A stretch of 64,000 nucleotides of DNA from Mycobacteroides chelonae CCUG 47445 (lineage in GTDB: Bacteria; Actinomycetota; Actinomycetes; Mycobacteriales; Mycobacteriaceae): the NCBI RefSeq assembly GCF_001632805.1, contig NZ_CP007220.1, positions 2,418,001 to 2,482,000 on the forward strand, read 5' to 3'. Of this stretch, positions 8,125-16,764 are shown piece by piece. Position 1 is the stretch's first letter, and the number at the start of each line of letters is the position of its first letter. Below the pieces are notes generated by a model. The model had not been told where the DNA came from, did no database searches, and was given only the letters and a program-made list of their open reading frames with translations. Made by a program: the position numbers and the translations under genes.

Positions 8125-9579
8125 CTAGCTGGCTGCTTTTTCCTCTTCGGGCTCCGCAACCCGTCCCTCGTCGCCGTTCTTTTCGGCGACCAGCTCTTCG
8201 AGCTGATCCAAGCGTGTTCGCGCCCAGGCCTGCTGTTCGGTGATCGCCATCTGGCCGCGTGAGCGCGTCACGAAGGCGATGGACCACAGGATGAGCGTCA
8301 CCAGGCGGTTTTTGAACCCGACGAGGTAGACCAGGTGCAGCGCCAGCCAGCTCAGCCACGCGATGAATCCGCTGAATTCGAGCTTGCCGATTTTGACGAC
8401 CGCGTTGTACCGCGACACCGTGGCCATCGAGCCCTTGTCGAAGAACTTGAACGGCGGGCGTTCCTCGGCGCTACGCCCCTTCAACTCGGCCTTGATCTGC
8501 TTGGCGGCGTAGCGCCCACCCTGGATGGCGCCCTGGGCGACACCGGGTACGCCGTCGACCGCCATCATGTCGCCGACCACAAAGACGTTGGGGTGGCCCG
8601 GAATCGACAGGTCCGGGCCGACCTTCACACGTCCCGCGCGGTCCAGTTCGACACCCGACTGCTCGGCCAGGTTCTTACCCAGGGGGCTCGCGGACACGCC
8701 CGCAGACCACACCTTGCACCAGGATTCGATGCGCTCCACGGTGCCGTCGGAATGCTTGACGGTCAGGCCATTGCGGTCCACGTCGGTGACCATGGCGCCC
8801 AACTGGATTTCAACGCCGAGCTTCTCCAGGCGCTTGCGTGCCTTCTCTCCCAGCTTCGGGCCGAAGGGCGGCAGCACAGCTGTCGCGGCATCGAGCAGGA
8901 TGACCCGCGCATCGGTCGGGTCGATGTGCCGGAAGGTGCCCTTGAGGGTCTCGTTGGCCAGTTCGGCGATCTGCCCGGCCATTTCGACGCCGGTCGGACC
9001 GGCACCCACCACGGTGAAGGTCATGAGCTTGCGGCGCCGGACGGGATCGCTGGAGCGCTCGGCCTGTTCGAAGGCACCCAGAATGCGACCGCGCAGCTCG
9101 AGAGCGTCGTCAATGGACTTCATGCCCGGCGCCCACTCGGCGAAGTGGTCGTTTCCGAAGTACGACTGACCCGCACCGGCGGCGACGATCAGGCTGTCGT
9201 AGGGCGTGGAGTAGTCGTGTCCCAGCAGCGAGGAGTGGACCACCTGATTCTCCAGGTCGATGCTCGTCACATCGCCGAGAACGACCTGGGCGTTGTCCTG
9301 GTCCTTCAAGATCTGCCGCGTCGGGGGAGCGATCTCTCCTTCGGAGATGATCCCGGTGGCCACTTGGTACAGCAGCGGCTGGAACAAGTGATGAGTGGTG
9401 CGCGCGATCAGCGTGACATCGACGTTGGCACGTTTGAGCGTCTTGGCGGCCGTGAGACCGCCGAATCCCGACCCGATAATCACGACTCGGTGCTTGGGCG
9501 TCAGCGCGTCCTTGATCTTGGGCTTCGGATTGGCCTCGACAGGCGCCGCGCCGGTGGCGGCGTCTGGTGTCGTGCTCAT
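8125..9579 (-). CDS. ndh: Type II NADH dehydrogenase
   Basis: This non-proton-pumping NADH:menaquinone oxidoreductase of the respiratory chain has 484 residues. It has two Rossmann motifs: GSGFGG at 36-41 for FAD, and VGAGPTGVEMAGQ near residue 190 for NADH. The FQPLLYQ motif follows the first, and a C-terminal amphipathic/hydrophobic stretch (FIAWLSWLALHLVYLVGF) anchors it to the inner face of the membrane. The C-terminal tail is Glu/Lys rich. The ATG at 9579 is preceded by GGAG nine bases upstream. It is a single gene transcribed away from a 120-base promoter region that holds an imperfect dyad. Confidence 0.93.
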   Translation of the reverse strand: MSTTPDAATGAAPVEANPKPKIKDALTPKHRVVIIGSGFGGLTAAKTLKRANVDVTLIARTTHHLFQPLLYQVATGIISEGEIAPPTRQILKDQDNAQVVLGDVTSIDLENQVVHSSLLGHDYSTPYDSLIVAAGAGQSYFGNDHFAEWAPGMKSIDDALELRGRILGAFEQAERSSDPVRRRKLMTFTVVGAGPTGVEMAGQIAELANETLKGTFRHIDPTDARVILLDAATAVLPPFGPKLGEKARKRLEKLGVEIQLGAMVTDVDRNGLTVKHSDGTVERIESWCKVWSAGVSASPLGKNLAEQSGVELDRAGRVKVGPDLSIPGHPNVFVVGDMMAVDGVPGVAQGAIQGGRYAAKQIKAELKGRSAEERPPFKFFDKGSMATVSRYNAVVKIGKLEFSGFIAWLSWLALHLVYLVGFKNRLVTLILWSIAFVTRSRGQMAITEQQAWARTRLDQLEELVAEKNGDEGRVAEPEEEKAAS

Positions 9580-9610
9580 CGATCACTCCTCGTCGAATGG
9601 TGTCTCAACT

Positions 9611-9649
9611 GGGGTTATTCACCTTGTCTGACACTTGGTGCAACACCCC
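9611..9649. promoter_or_regulatory. Imperfect dyad upstream of ndh
   Basis: GGGGTTATTCACC (9611-9623) and GGTGCAACACCCC (9637-9649) are imperfect inverted copies around a 13-base spacer, 30-70 bases before the ndh start. This is a possible regulator site. The alternative is chance in GC-rich DNA. Confidence 0.25.
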
Positions 9650-9702
9650 AACCGTAGTCGGGATTTCCCTGTACGTCGCGTCAGTTAGTTTAGCGAAATA
9701 TC

Positions 9703-10299
9703 TCACACACCCTGCGGGCGCCAGCCTGGATCACGTCCCGACATGGCGAGCATGTGATCGAACTGCGGGGCACTCGTGGGAACCGGCTGCTGCGGGCCGA
9801 ACAAACCGGGAATCCCGTCGTCGGAGGCCAGCGCCCTGATGAATCCATACAAACCCGGATCGGTGCCCTCGGGCAGGTCAAACGGCTGCCCGGTGGCCGC
9901 CGCCAAATCCCATCCGTGCAGCACCAACTCGTCCAGGACCACCATCGCCACCTGGTCATTGGGCATGACCGAGCCCGCGATGGTCGACTCGCCGACCCAT
10001 GACCGGGGCTGAGCCCAGGTTGCCACCAGATCCGCGAGCCGTTGCGGGAGCAACGTCCGCCACTGCGGATCGAGGTCCTCGGTGAACGACGGGCCCGAAA
10101 GGTCGATGCCGAGAGCGGCGGCCTCCTCGGGGCGGACGACGTATTGGAAGGCCACCGACAAACCCATCAGGTGATTCAGCAGGGCACGGACCGTGAGTTC
10201 GGTACACGGAGTCGAGCCGTCCAGCGCCTCATCCGACACCCCCGGAAGAAGCGCCGCCACGGCCGTCGCGGCGGGCTGCAAGCTGAATGGAGCACCCAT
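9703..10299 (-). CDS. TIGR03086-type DinB-fold protein
   Basis: This 198-residue protein belongs to the actinobacterial family related to mycothiol-dependent maleylpyruvate isomerase and DinB proteins. It is a four-helix bundle that often binds a divalent metal. Visible family features are TPCTELTVRALLNHLMG (Cys plus the first metal-type His) and VVLDELVLHGWDLAAATGQ, with the HGWDL signature supplying another His. The ATG at 10299 has GCAGGATG upstream; one at 10308 adds three residues. No partner or substrate is evident. Confidence 0.78.
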   Translation of the reverse strand: MGAPFSLQPAATAVAALLPGVSDEALDGSTPCTELTVRALLNHLMGLSVAFQYVVRPEEAAALGIDLSGPSFTEDLDPQWRTLLPQRLADLVATWAQPRSWVGESTIAGSVMPNDQVAMVVLDELVLHGWDLAAATGQPFDLPEGTDPGLYGFIRALASDDGIPGLFGPQQPVPTSAPQFDHMLAMSGRDPGWRPQGV

Positions 10300-10348
10300 A
10301 TCGCACATCCTGCCGAAGGATTGCGCGATGGAGGGCGAATCCGGCCGA

Positions 10349-11332
10349 CTAGTCCTTGAACAGCGGGCGAAGAGTGTTGCCGATCAGCTCCACTACGCCG
10401 GGCACATGCCCGTTGGCGGTCGCGTTGAGCGTGACAGCGTCGATTCCCTGATCGAGAACTCGGGTCTGCACCTGTTCGGCGATCTCCTCGGGGCTGCCCA
10501 CGAGGGTGCGTCCGAGAACCTGCGCACGGGCCTCCTCGGGGAGGGTTTCCAGATCGATGCCATTCTTGCGTAGTTGCTCACCAGCGAGTTTCCAGGCTGT
10601 TGCCGAGTTGTCGTCGATGAACACCGAGAAGAACGCCGAGGTCTCCAGGGTGGATGGGTCACGCCCTGCTTCCTCGCAACGCTGTCGCAGCACCGACAGT
10701 TTGTGCGGGATCTCGTCCAGCGAGCTGAGCAGGTTCAGGTGATCGGCATACTTCACGGCCAGCCCGAAGGTCTTCTTCTCACCGCTGCCGCCGATCATGA
10801 TCGGAATGTTCGGCCGGATCCGGGGCTCGTTCATGGCGGTCTCGGTGCGGTAGTACTTGCCCTCGAAGGTGGGCCGCTCACCGCGCAACATCGGGGCGAT
10901 GATCTCCAGGGCCTCGCTCAGCCGCTCGAAGCGGTCGGTGAACGTGCCGAACTCGAACCCGAGTTGCTGGTGTTCCAGTTCGAACCACCCCGCGCCGATG
11001 CCCAGGATGGCGCGGCCGCCGCTGACGACGTCGAGCGTGGTTACGGCCTTCGCAAGCAGGCTCGGGTTTCGGTAGGTGTTGCCGGTGACCAGCGTGGAGA
11101 GCTGAATGGTGCTGGTGGCACTGGCCAGCGCGCCCAGGGCTGTGTATGCCTCGAGCATCGGCTGATCGGGGGTGCCGATCATGGGCAGCTGATAGAAGTG
11201 ATCCATCAGGAAAACCGTGTCGAAACCCGACGCCTCCGCCTCGCGTGCCTGTCTGACGACGGTGGGAAAGAGCTCGGCGACGCCGGTGCCGTAGGAGAAA
11301 TTGGGGATCTGATAGCCAAGCCGAATGGTCAC
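10349..11332 (-). CDS. LLM-class F420-dependent oxidoreductase
   Basis: This 327-residue luciferase-like monooxygenase-fold oxidoreductase is probably F420-dependent like most mycobacterial relatives. Typical elements are IRLGYQIPNF at the start, FDTVFLMDHF, LATLVTGNTYR-type strand (here LSTLVTGNTYRNPSLLAK), GIGAGWFELEH, and IPIMIGGSGEK where the cofactor phosphate binds. The GTG at 11332 fits the family N-terminus; translation from further upstream would add unconserved sequence and cross the palindrome at 11407-11430. The substrate is unknown. It lies behind the SDR-like gene with 99 bases between. Confidence 0.85.
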   Translation of the reverse strand: MTIRLGYQIPNFSYGTGVAELFPTVVRQAREAEASGFDTVFLMDHFYQLPMIGTPDQPMLEAYTALGALASATSTIQLSTLVTGNTYRNPSLLAKAVTTLDVVSGGRAILGIGAGWFELEHQQLGFEFGTFTDRFERLSEALEIIAPMLRGERPTFEGKYYRTETAMNEPRIRPNIPIMIGGSGEKKTFGLAVKYADHLNLLSSLDEIPHKLSVLRQRCEEAGRDPSTLETSAFFSVFIDDNSATAWKLAGEQLRKNGIDLETLPEEARAQVLGRTLVGSPEEIAEQVQTRVLDQGIDAVTLNATANGHVPGVVELIGNTLRPLFKD

Positions 11333-11406
11333 CCGATCGAGCCTACGCTCGAACTGCTGCGATGGCACTACGTACGGTCTTGCCTCGCAATGCAATTCGG
11401 CGATCT

Positions 11407-11430
11407 ACAGCTGGAGTGCACTCCAGCTGT
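11407..11430. promoter_or_regulatory. Perfect 24-bp palindrome (operator candidate)
   Basis: The half-site ACAGCTGGAGTG is followed directly by its exact reverse complement, with no spacer. It lies two bases after the SDR-like gene stop and about 75 bases before the LLM oxidoreductase start. A spacer-free dyad suits a dimeric repressor (TetR or GntR type) better than an RNA hairpin, but a terminator cannot be excluded. Confidence 0.5.
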
Positions 11431-11431
11431 G

Positions 11432-12115
11432 TCAGCTGACGCCGGCGGGAACTCCGCGGCTGACATGCAGGGTTTGGCCGGTGATGTGACGCGCCTGCGG
11501 GCTGGTGAGGAACAACGCCAACCGTGCGATCTCGGCGCTGACCAGCTCTTGGGCATCCTCGGTGCGGTCAAGGCCGTCGTAGTTGGCGTCGGCCGACTGC
11601 CCGGGAGCGATGGTGTTGATGGTGATCCCGCGGGTGCCCATTCGCTCGGCCTGCTCGGCGGTCCACGCCGACAGTGCGGCCTTGGCGGCAGTCGTAGCGC
11701 CCGATCGGTCCCGGCTGCCCAGCGTGCACAGATTGACGATGGCCGCGCCGGAACGCAGATGATCGCCGATGGACTGCACCGTCAGCACAGCGGTCAGCAC
11801 GCTGGACTCGTAGCGAGACAGCCACGCCTCGCCGGTATCGGTGAGGGTGCCCAGATGCGGGCCGGGCTCGCTCCAGACGGGGTTCGGGATGTTCACGATG
11901 GCGTCGAGGTGCTGGGGGAACAGTTCGACGTTCTCTTCCAGGCTGTCCGGGTCGGAGTTATCGCACACGATGGCGTCGACCTCGAGCTCCTTGGCGGCGA
12001 TTTCCAGCTCGTCGGCGTTGGGGCCGGTGATGACCACCCGATGGCCGGCGTTGCGGAATTCCGCAGCCACCGCCCGGCCGACCTCGTTAACCGCTCCGGT
12101 TACCAGTACGTCCAT
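11432..12115 (-). CDS. SDR-family protein lacking the catalytic tyrosine
   Basis: This 227-residue short-chain dehydrogenase/reductase fold protein starts at ATG 12115 with GGAAGG upstream. The N-terminal nucleotide motif is TGAVNEVGRAVA, a variant of TGxxxGxG. The region that normally holds YxxxK reads GATTAAKAALSAW, so the Lys is kept but the Tyr position is Thr. Ser of the triad region and the C-terminal GQTLHVSRG segment are present. It may therefore be a non-catalytic or altered SDR; some mycobacterial SDRs show such loss. It is divergent from modA across about 195 bases. Confidence 0.82.
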   Translation of the reverse strand: MDVLVTGAVNEVGRAVAAEFRNAGHRVVITGPNADELEIAAKELEVDAIVCDNSDPDSLEENVELFPQHLDAIVNIPNPVWSEPGPHLGTLTDTGEAWLSRYESSVLTAVLTVQSIGDHLRSGAAIVNLCTLGSRDRSGATTAAKAALSAWTAEQAERMGTRGITINTIAPGQSADANYDGLDRTEDAQELVSAEIARLALFLTSPQARHITGQTLHVSRGVPAGVS

Positions 12116-12310
12116 GGCGGTACCTTCCTTACCTTCCTGCAAGCCTTACCGATCCGCTCCTGTTGCCAGGCCTGATCAGCTTGATCGTGACACAACCCGG
12201 ACCTCATACCCCGGATTTCGTGGCCGGGTCGCACGGGTTTGAGCGCCAATATTACTGGACGGTAGCAATACCCACGACCACCACGTACCGCGTCGGCTGG
12301 GGCTAGGGTT
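12116..12310. promoter_or_regulatory. Divergent region between SDR-like gene and modA
   Basis: These 195 bases carry the promoters of the SDR-like gene and the molybdate operon. A GGTAGCAATACC mini-dyad and an AT-rich CCAATATTACTGG segment lie 50-65 bases before modA. I do not recognise a ModE or molybdenum-cofactor element. Confidence 0.4.
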
Positions 12311-13117
12311 ATGCCGGTGACCAGCAGAGGGTGGAAAATTCTCGCCGCAGCACTCCTTACGGGTTCGCTGACCATGTCCGGCTGTGGTTCGCGAACGGCG
12401 CCCGACGGCAGCACAGCGGCCCCGTCGACGGGTTCGGATTCTGCTCCGGTCCAGTTGCACGTGCTGGCCGCGGCGTCGCTGCGCAAGGCCTTCACCGAAA
12501 TCGGGAAGTCTTTCGAATCCACCCACGCGGGCACGAGCGTCGAATTCACCTTTGCGGGGTCCTCGGATTTGGTCACTCAGCTCACGCAGGGCGCCCAGGC
12601 TGACGTGCTTGCCACCGCGGACTCGGCCAACATGGACAAGGCGTGGAAGGCGCACTCGGTGGTCAATCCCGTCGACTTCGCGGCCAACACGCTCACGATC
12701 GTCGTCGCCCCCGGGAATCCGAAGGGCATCGCCACCTTTGGTGACCTCGCGCGTCCTGGTCTGGACGTGGTGGTGTGCGCACCGCAGGTTCCGTGTGGTG
12801 CGGCCACCGCGACCGCATCCAAAGAGACTGGGGTGCAACTGAATCCGGTCAGTGAAGAGTCTTCGGTGACTGACGTGTTGAACAAGGTGGTCGCGGGGCA
12901 GGCGGATGCGGGTTTGGTCTACGTCACCGACGCCAAGTCCGCCGGCGACAAAGTCACCGCCGTCGCATTCCCCGAGGCGCGGTCGATCGTCAACACCTAT
13001 CCCATTGCGGTAACTGCGAACTCGCGCAATCCCGAACGCGCGAATCAGTTCATCGAAACGGTCACCGGGGACGCCGGACACAAGATTCTGGCGGCGGCCG
13101 GGTTCTCTGCGCCGTGA
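12311..13117 (+). CDS. modA: Molybdate ABC transporter substrate-binding lipoprotein
   Basis: ModA captures molybdate (or tungstate) outside the membrane. The 268-residue product has a lipobox TMSGC (Cys25), a short Thr/Ser linker, and a periplasmic-binding domain beginning [13 protein letters not shown]. The conserved [15 protein letters not shown] and [13 protein letters not shown] segment (here [10 protein letters not shown]) supply oxyanion ligands, followed by [13 protein letters not shown]. It starts at ATG 12311; GTG 12317 is possible. The stop overlaps the modB GTG by four bases. The substrate call rests on family resemblance and the modABC order. Confidence 0.92.
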   Translation: MPVTSRGWKILAAALLTGSLTMSGCGSRTAPDGSTAAPSTGSDSAPVQLHVLAAASLRKAFTEIGKSFESTHAGTSVEFTFAGSSDLVTQLTQGAQADVLATADSANMDKAWKAHSVVNPVDFAANTLTIVVAPGNPKGIATFGDLARPGLDVVVCAPQVPCGAATATASKETGVQLNPVSEESSVTDVLNKVVAGQADAGLVYVTDAKSAGDKVTAVAFPEARSIVNTYPIAVTANSRNPERANQFIETVTGDAGHKILAAAGFSAP

Positions 13118-13911
13118 CACCGGCACCCGGTCTGCCGCGCTGGGTGTATCTGCCGGCGGCCGTTGGGGCAGTGCTCATCGTGCTGCCGCTGCTGGCACTC
13201 GTGGTGAAGGTCGACTGGCCTCAGTTCCCCGCATTGATCACCAGCCCCGCCTCACAGGCGGCGCTGTTGCTCAGCGTCAGGACATGCGTGGCCAGCACAG
13301 CGCTGTGCCTGCTGCTGGGTGTGCCGCTGGCCATCGTGCTGGCCCGCGGGCCGGTATGGCTCACCCGGTTGCTGCGCCCATTGATTCTGTTGCCTCTGGT
13401 GTTGCCGCCGGTCGTCGGCGGCATCGCACTGCTCTACGCCTTCGGCAAGCTCGGGCTGCTCGGCCACTACCTGGATGCCGCAGGTGTCCGGATAGCGTTT
13501 TCCACGTCCGCGGTGGTGCTGGCGCAGACCTTCGTGTCGTTGCCATTTCTCGTCATAAGCCTCGAGGGAGCGCTGGCCACGACGGGGGAGCGCTACGACC
13601 ATGTGGCGGCGAGTCTGGGCGCACCACCGACCACAGTGCTGCGGCGGGTGTCGCTGCCGCTGGTGATGCCGGCGCTGGTCTCGGGCACGGTGCTGGCCTT
13701 CGCGCGTTCTCTCGGTGAATTCGGGGCCACCTTGACCTTCGCGGGATCCCGGCAGGGGGTCACTCGCACGCTGCCCCTGGAGATCTATCTGCAGCGCGAA
13801 TCCGATGCGCAATCGGCCGTGGCGCTCTCGCTACTGCTGGTTGCGGTGGCGGCGGTTGTGCTGGCTGTTGTGGGGGCCCGAGCCTGGCGTCGCGATGGGT
13901 GGCGGCGATGA
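13114..13911 (+). CDS. modB: Molybdate ABC transporter permease
   Basis: ModB is the membrane subunit of the molybdate importer. The 265-residue protein shows about six hydrophobic segments and the cytoplasmic EAA-type loop [19 protein letters not shown], which contacts the ATPase. It begins at a GTG overlapping the modA stop and its own stop overlaps the modC ATG, so the three genes are translationally coupled. The [12 protein letters not shown] segment after the EAA loop is typical for ModB and CysT-type permeases. Confidence 0.92.
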   Translation: MTPAPGLPRWVYLPAAVGAVLIVLPLLALVVKVDWPQFPALITSPASQAALLLSVRTCVASTALCLLLGVPLAIVLARGPVWLTRLLRPLILLPLVLPPVVGGIALLYAFGKLGLLGHYLDAAGVRIAFSTSAVVLAQTFVSLPFLVISLEGALATTGERYDHVAASLGAPPTTVLRRVSLPLVMPALVSGTVLAFARSLGEFGATLTFAGSRQGVTRTLPLEIYLQRESDAQSAVALSLLLVAVAAVVLAVVGARAWRRDGWRR

Positions 13912-14975
13912 GTGAGCTGCGATTCGACGCCGGGCATTCCGGTCGGGGTGTGCACGCCGTATTCACCGTTGCACCCGGAGAGACCTTGGCGATCGTCGGC
14001 CCCAATGGGGCCGGTAAGTCCACATTGCTCGGGCTCATCGCCGGACTGCTGCGACCCGACTCCGGTGAGATCGGCCTCGGCGACCACGTGCTGACGAACT
14101 GTGCCACAGGCACTTTCGTCCCGACCCACCGGCGACGCACGGCGCTTCTGCTGCAAGAAGCCTTGTTGTTCCCGCACCTGACGGTCGCGCGCAACGTCGA
14201 GTTCGGGATGCGCGCCCGGCATCGTGACGAGGTGCCTGCCCTGCGCGATCGCTGGCTGGAATCGGTTGGCGCGCGCGATCTTGCCCCACGTCGGCCGGGT
14301 GAACTGTCCGGGGGGCAGGCGCAGCGGGTGGCGATCGCCCGTGCCTTGGCCACCGAACCCGACCTGGTGCTGCTCGACGAGCCGCTGGCCGGCCTCGACG
14401 CCGCGAGTGCGCCGGACATCCGGGCCTTACTGGGCCGGGTGCTGGGCCGCGGCGGCCAGAGCGCTCTGATCGTCACGCACGACATCATGGACGCCGTCGC
14501 CATCGCCGATCGGGTGATGGTCCTGGACTCCGGCCACATCGCGGAGCTGGGAGATACCGCGACCGTATTGGCCCGTCCGACCAGCAAGTTTGGTGCCCGG
14601 TTCGCGGGTGTGAACCTGATCGCCGGCACCGTGGGCGAGGACGGAGCCCTGTACGCGGACGGCATCGTCATCCACGGCGTGTGGTCCGGCACCGGCAGTC
14701 CCGAGCCGGGGCAGCATGCCGTCGCGGTGTTCGGGCCGCGTGCGGTGGGCGTGCATCTGTCCCCGCCGGGCGGCAGCCCGCGCAACGTCATCGCGGTGGC
14801 CGTGTCGACCCTGAGCGCTCATGGCGACAGCGTGGTTGTAACGGCAACCGCGGGGCCCACGATATTCACGGCACACATCACCGCGGCCGCCGCGGCAGAG
14901 CTAAAGCTGGCACCCGAGGAGTCGGCGTACTTTGCCGTGAAGGCTCACGAGGTCGTCATTCAGGCGGCGCAGTAG
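13908..14975 (+). CDS. modC: Molybdate ABC transporter ATP-binding protein
   Basis: ModC is the ATPase of the molybdate importer. The 355-residue product has Walker [10 protein letters not shown] near residue 31, a Q-loop, signature LSGGQAQR, and Walker B LVLLDEP with the D-loop AGLD. A C-terminal TOBE-type domain from about residue 270 binds molybdate and senses supply in this family. The ATG at 13908 overlaps the modB stop (ATGA). The operon probably serves the molybdopterin enzyme encoded about 2 kb downstream, although the Apa-like and GlsB-like genes lie between. Confidence 0.93.
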   Translation: MSELRFDAGHSGRGVHAVFTVAPGETLAIVGPNGAGKSTLLGLIAGLLRPDSGEIGLGDHVLTNCATGTFVPTHRRRTALLLQEALLFPHLTVARNVEFGMRARHRDEVPALRDRWLESVGARDLAPRRPGELSGGQAQRVAIARALATEPDLVLLDEPLAGLDAASAPDIRALLGRVLGRGGQSALIVTHDIMDAVAIADRVMVLDSGHIAELGDTATVLARPTSKFGARFAGVNLIAGTVGEDGALYADGIVIHGVWSGTGSPEPGQHAVAVFGPRAVGVHLSPPGGSPRNVIAVAVSTLSAHGDSVVVTATAGPTIFTAHITAAAAAELKLAPEESAYFAVKAHEVVIQAAQ

Positions 14976-15110
14976 CTGGGGACGGGGATTTCGGTAGCCG
15001 TTGAGAGGAAACCCATGTTTGCTTCTGGTCAGCCAAACCCCTTGCCAAATCGGGCGCGCCGATTGCCGGATACGCTTGCACGTGCAGGACAAAACGGTAC
15101 GTTCATTGGC

Positions 15111-16133
15111 ATGCAGCAACCACGGGCAACTTTGGCCGCCAAGCGGGTGCAACGGGCACGGGTGATGGCAGCTGCCGTCGCCGTGGCCTCGCTGTCGGGG
15201 GCAGGGGCGATAACGCTTGTCGCCGGACCGGCTGATCAGTCGCCGACGTCGGTACGCACGGCGGAAATCAATCTGGTGACCACCGATGTACCACCGCCAC
15301 CTGCAACGCCTGCGCCCGGCCAACCGGCACCCAACCCGGAGACTCCGACAACCGTGACGACGCCTCCGGCGTCACCTCCGCCCGGTACGCCCGCACCCAC
15401 CCCACCGCCCGCGCCCGGAGCACCGGCAGATGCCGGGCGTGTCAACAATGACCAGGGTGGATTCAGTTATGTTGTGCCCCAAGGCTGGGCCCAAGCGGAC
15501 GCGCGCAGGCTGACATACGGTTCGGCGCTGCTGACCAACCCAGCGGCACCAAACGGGAGCATTCTGCTGGGTCGCCTCGATCTGAAGCTGTTCGCGGGCG
15601 CCGAGCCTGACAACCAGAAGGCCGCACGCAGGCTCGCGTCGGACATGGGCGAGTTCTTCATGCCGTACCCGGGCAACCGCGTCAATCAGGAAGATCAGAA
15701 CTTCGAGGTAGCGGGCATGCCCGCGGCGTCCTCGTACTACGAGGTGAAGTTCGACGACGCCGCCAAGGAACCCGGTCAGATCTGGGCCGCTGCCGTGGGC
15801 AAGGGCAAGGATCGTTGGTTCATCGTCTGGCTCGGTACTGCGGCGTCCCCGGTGGACAAGGGAGTGGCTAAGGCCCTCACCGACTCGGTTCGTCCGTGGA
15901 CCCCACCGACGCCGCCCACGCCGCCCGCCGGGCAGCCTGCCGATCCCAACCAGCCTGCGCCCGCGCCTGCGGACCCGAACCAGCCTGCGCCCGCGCCTGC
16001 CGATCCCAACCAGCCACCGGCTCCTGCGGCCCCCGCGGCACCGGGTGCACCGGCGCCCGAACCTGCCGCTCCGGGGCAGCCCCTGCCACCGCCACCTCCC
16101 GCGGCGCCCGCAGCACCCGGGGTTCCGGTCTAG
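15111..16133 (+). CDS. apa: Alanine- and proline-rich secreted antigen (Apa/FAP-like)
   Basis: This 340-residue exported protein resembles the Apa (45/47-kDa, fibronectin-attachment) glycoprotein of mycobacteria. It has a basic N-terminus, a hydrophobic signal (MAAAVAVASLSGAGAITLVAG) and a Pro/Thr-rich segment to about residue 105 that is the likely mannosylation region. A conserved globular domain follows, starting GRVNNDQGGFSYVVPQGW and including EDQNFEVAGMPA. A Pro/Ala tail at about 262-340 contains three 10-residue repeats. The ATG at 15111 is chosen because it starts the signal peptide. The ribosome site is weak, so a leaderless or atypical initiation is possible. Confidence 0.88.
   Translation: MQQPRATLAAKRVQRARVMAAAVAVASLSGAGAITLVAGPADQSPTSVRTAEINLVTTDVPPPPATPAPGQPAPNPETPTTVTTPPASPPPGTPAPTPPPAPGAPADAGRVNNDQGGFSYVVPQGWAQADARRLTYGSALLTNPAAPNGSILLGRLDLKLFAGAEPDNQKAARRLASDMGEFFMPYPGNRVNQEDQNFEVAGMPAASSYYEVKFDDAAKEPGQIWAAAVGKGKDRWFIVWLGTAASPVDKGVAKALTDSVRPWTPPTPPTPPAGQPADPNQPAPAPADPNQPAPAPADPNQPPAPAAPAAPGAPAPEPAAPGQPLPPPPPAAPAAPGVPV
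15936..16025 (+). repeat. Three 30-base tandem repeats in apa
   Basis: Three copies of a 30-base unit encode PADPNQPAPA in the Pro-rich tail (15936-15965, 15966-15995, 15996-16025, the last diverging at its end). They are in frame. Copy number is likely to vary between strains. Confidence 0.8.
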
Positions 16134-16203
16134 CGCTTGGGCGAGTTCGGCTCACCCACTTCGCGGTGAGTGCTGACGGTAGGTGTCGGTGAAGGTCGGA
16201 TTC

Positions 16204-16234
16204 CGTGCGCCCACGCCGTCAGCGTGGGCGCACG
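16204..16234. terminator. Strong bidirectional stem-loop after apa
   Basis: A perfect 13-bp stem (CGTGCGCCCACGC at 16204-16216, complement at 16222-16234) with loop CGTCA lies between the convergent apa and GlsB-like genes. There is no T-tract. Confidence 0.7.
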
Positions 16235-16281
16235 TCACCGATGCACTGTGTGTCGCCGGAAGTGCCGCCTATGGGCAGCGA

Positions 16282-16557
16282 CTAGCTTTTGGTTTTCCCG
16301 GCGATGAACTTGTAGACGACCAGCAGAATCACCGCGCCGACCAGCGCTCCAAGGAAGGCGTGATTGATCGGCGGGGTAACCGTGAACTTGTGAGGGGCGA
16401 ACACCAGACTTCCCAGCGTCCCGCCGACGTAACCACCGACAATGCCCAGCAACGCTGTCACGATCCAGCCGAAGTTCTCCTTGCCAGGCACGATCAACCG
16501 GGCGATCCAGCCAACGATCAGGCCAAGAATGATCATCCAAATGATGTTCAACACCAT
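16282..16557 (-). CDS. GlsB/YeaQ/YmgE family membrane protein
   Basis: This 91-residue protein of the transglycosylase-associated (GlsB/YeaQ/YmgE) family is linked to stress responses in several bacteria. Three hydrophobic segments are visible: the N-terminal MVLNIIWMIILGLIVGWIA, the glycine-rich TALLGIVGGYVGGTLGSL, and a C-terminal LVGAVILLVVYKFI. The family Gly-rich middle helix is clear. Its biochemical role is not known. It is divergent from the nitrate reductase gene across about 200 bases. Confidence 0.88.
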   Translation of the reverse strand: MVLNIIWMIILGLIVGWIARLIVPGKENFGWIVTALLGIVGGYVGGTLGSLVFAPHKFTVTPPINHAFLGALVGAVILLVVYKFIAGKTKS

Positions 16558-16764
16558 GTCTAGCTCCTTCGAGTATGCGTACTGAGGAAACGAGCGTCGA
16601 CCCGCTGCTGATGCTAGTGGAACAGTTCGCCCGTCGGCGCTCTAACGGCGCGTTGCGGGGAGATGTCGTTCTCACGCTCGGTGGATCCGCGCGGTGAGGA
16701 CGCCGTGACAGCCGGATAACCTCGGCGGAAGAATTCGGGAATCTGACTCGCTCACCATGGCGGG
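16558..16764. promoter_or_regulatory. Divergent region, GlsB-like gene and nitrate reductase
   Basis: These 207 bases hold both promoters. A GTACTGAGGAAAC stretch at 16579-16591 faintly recalls a GlnR box but does not match the spacing well. I see nothing else recognisable. Confidence 0.4.

Noticed and set aside
8335..9657. Long open frame opposite ndh
   Set aside because: A GC-rich antisense shadow of a well-supported gene; the translation is full of low-complexity Gly/Arg/His and matches no family.
10574..12175. 533-codon open frame opposite the LLM and SDR-like genes
   Set aside because: Crosses two real minus-strand genes and the palindrome; no conserved motif in its translation.
12240..12310. 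Possible molybdenum-cofactor riboswitch or ModE site before modA
   Set aside because: Only a 4-bp-arm mini-dyad is visible; no recognisable cofactor RNA fold.
15936..16025. Tandem repeats considered as a CRISPR or mobile element trace
   Set aside because: They are in-frame coding repeats of a Pro-rich tail, with no spacers.
16579..16591. GlnR-box-like sequence before the nitrate reductase
   Set aside because: Only the AAAC half and part of the first half fit; spacing is off and it lies 170 bases upstream.
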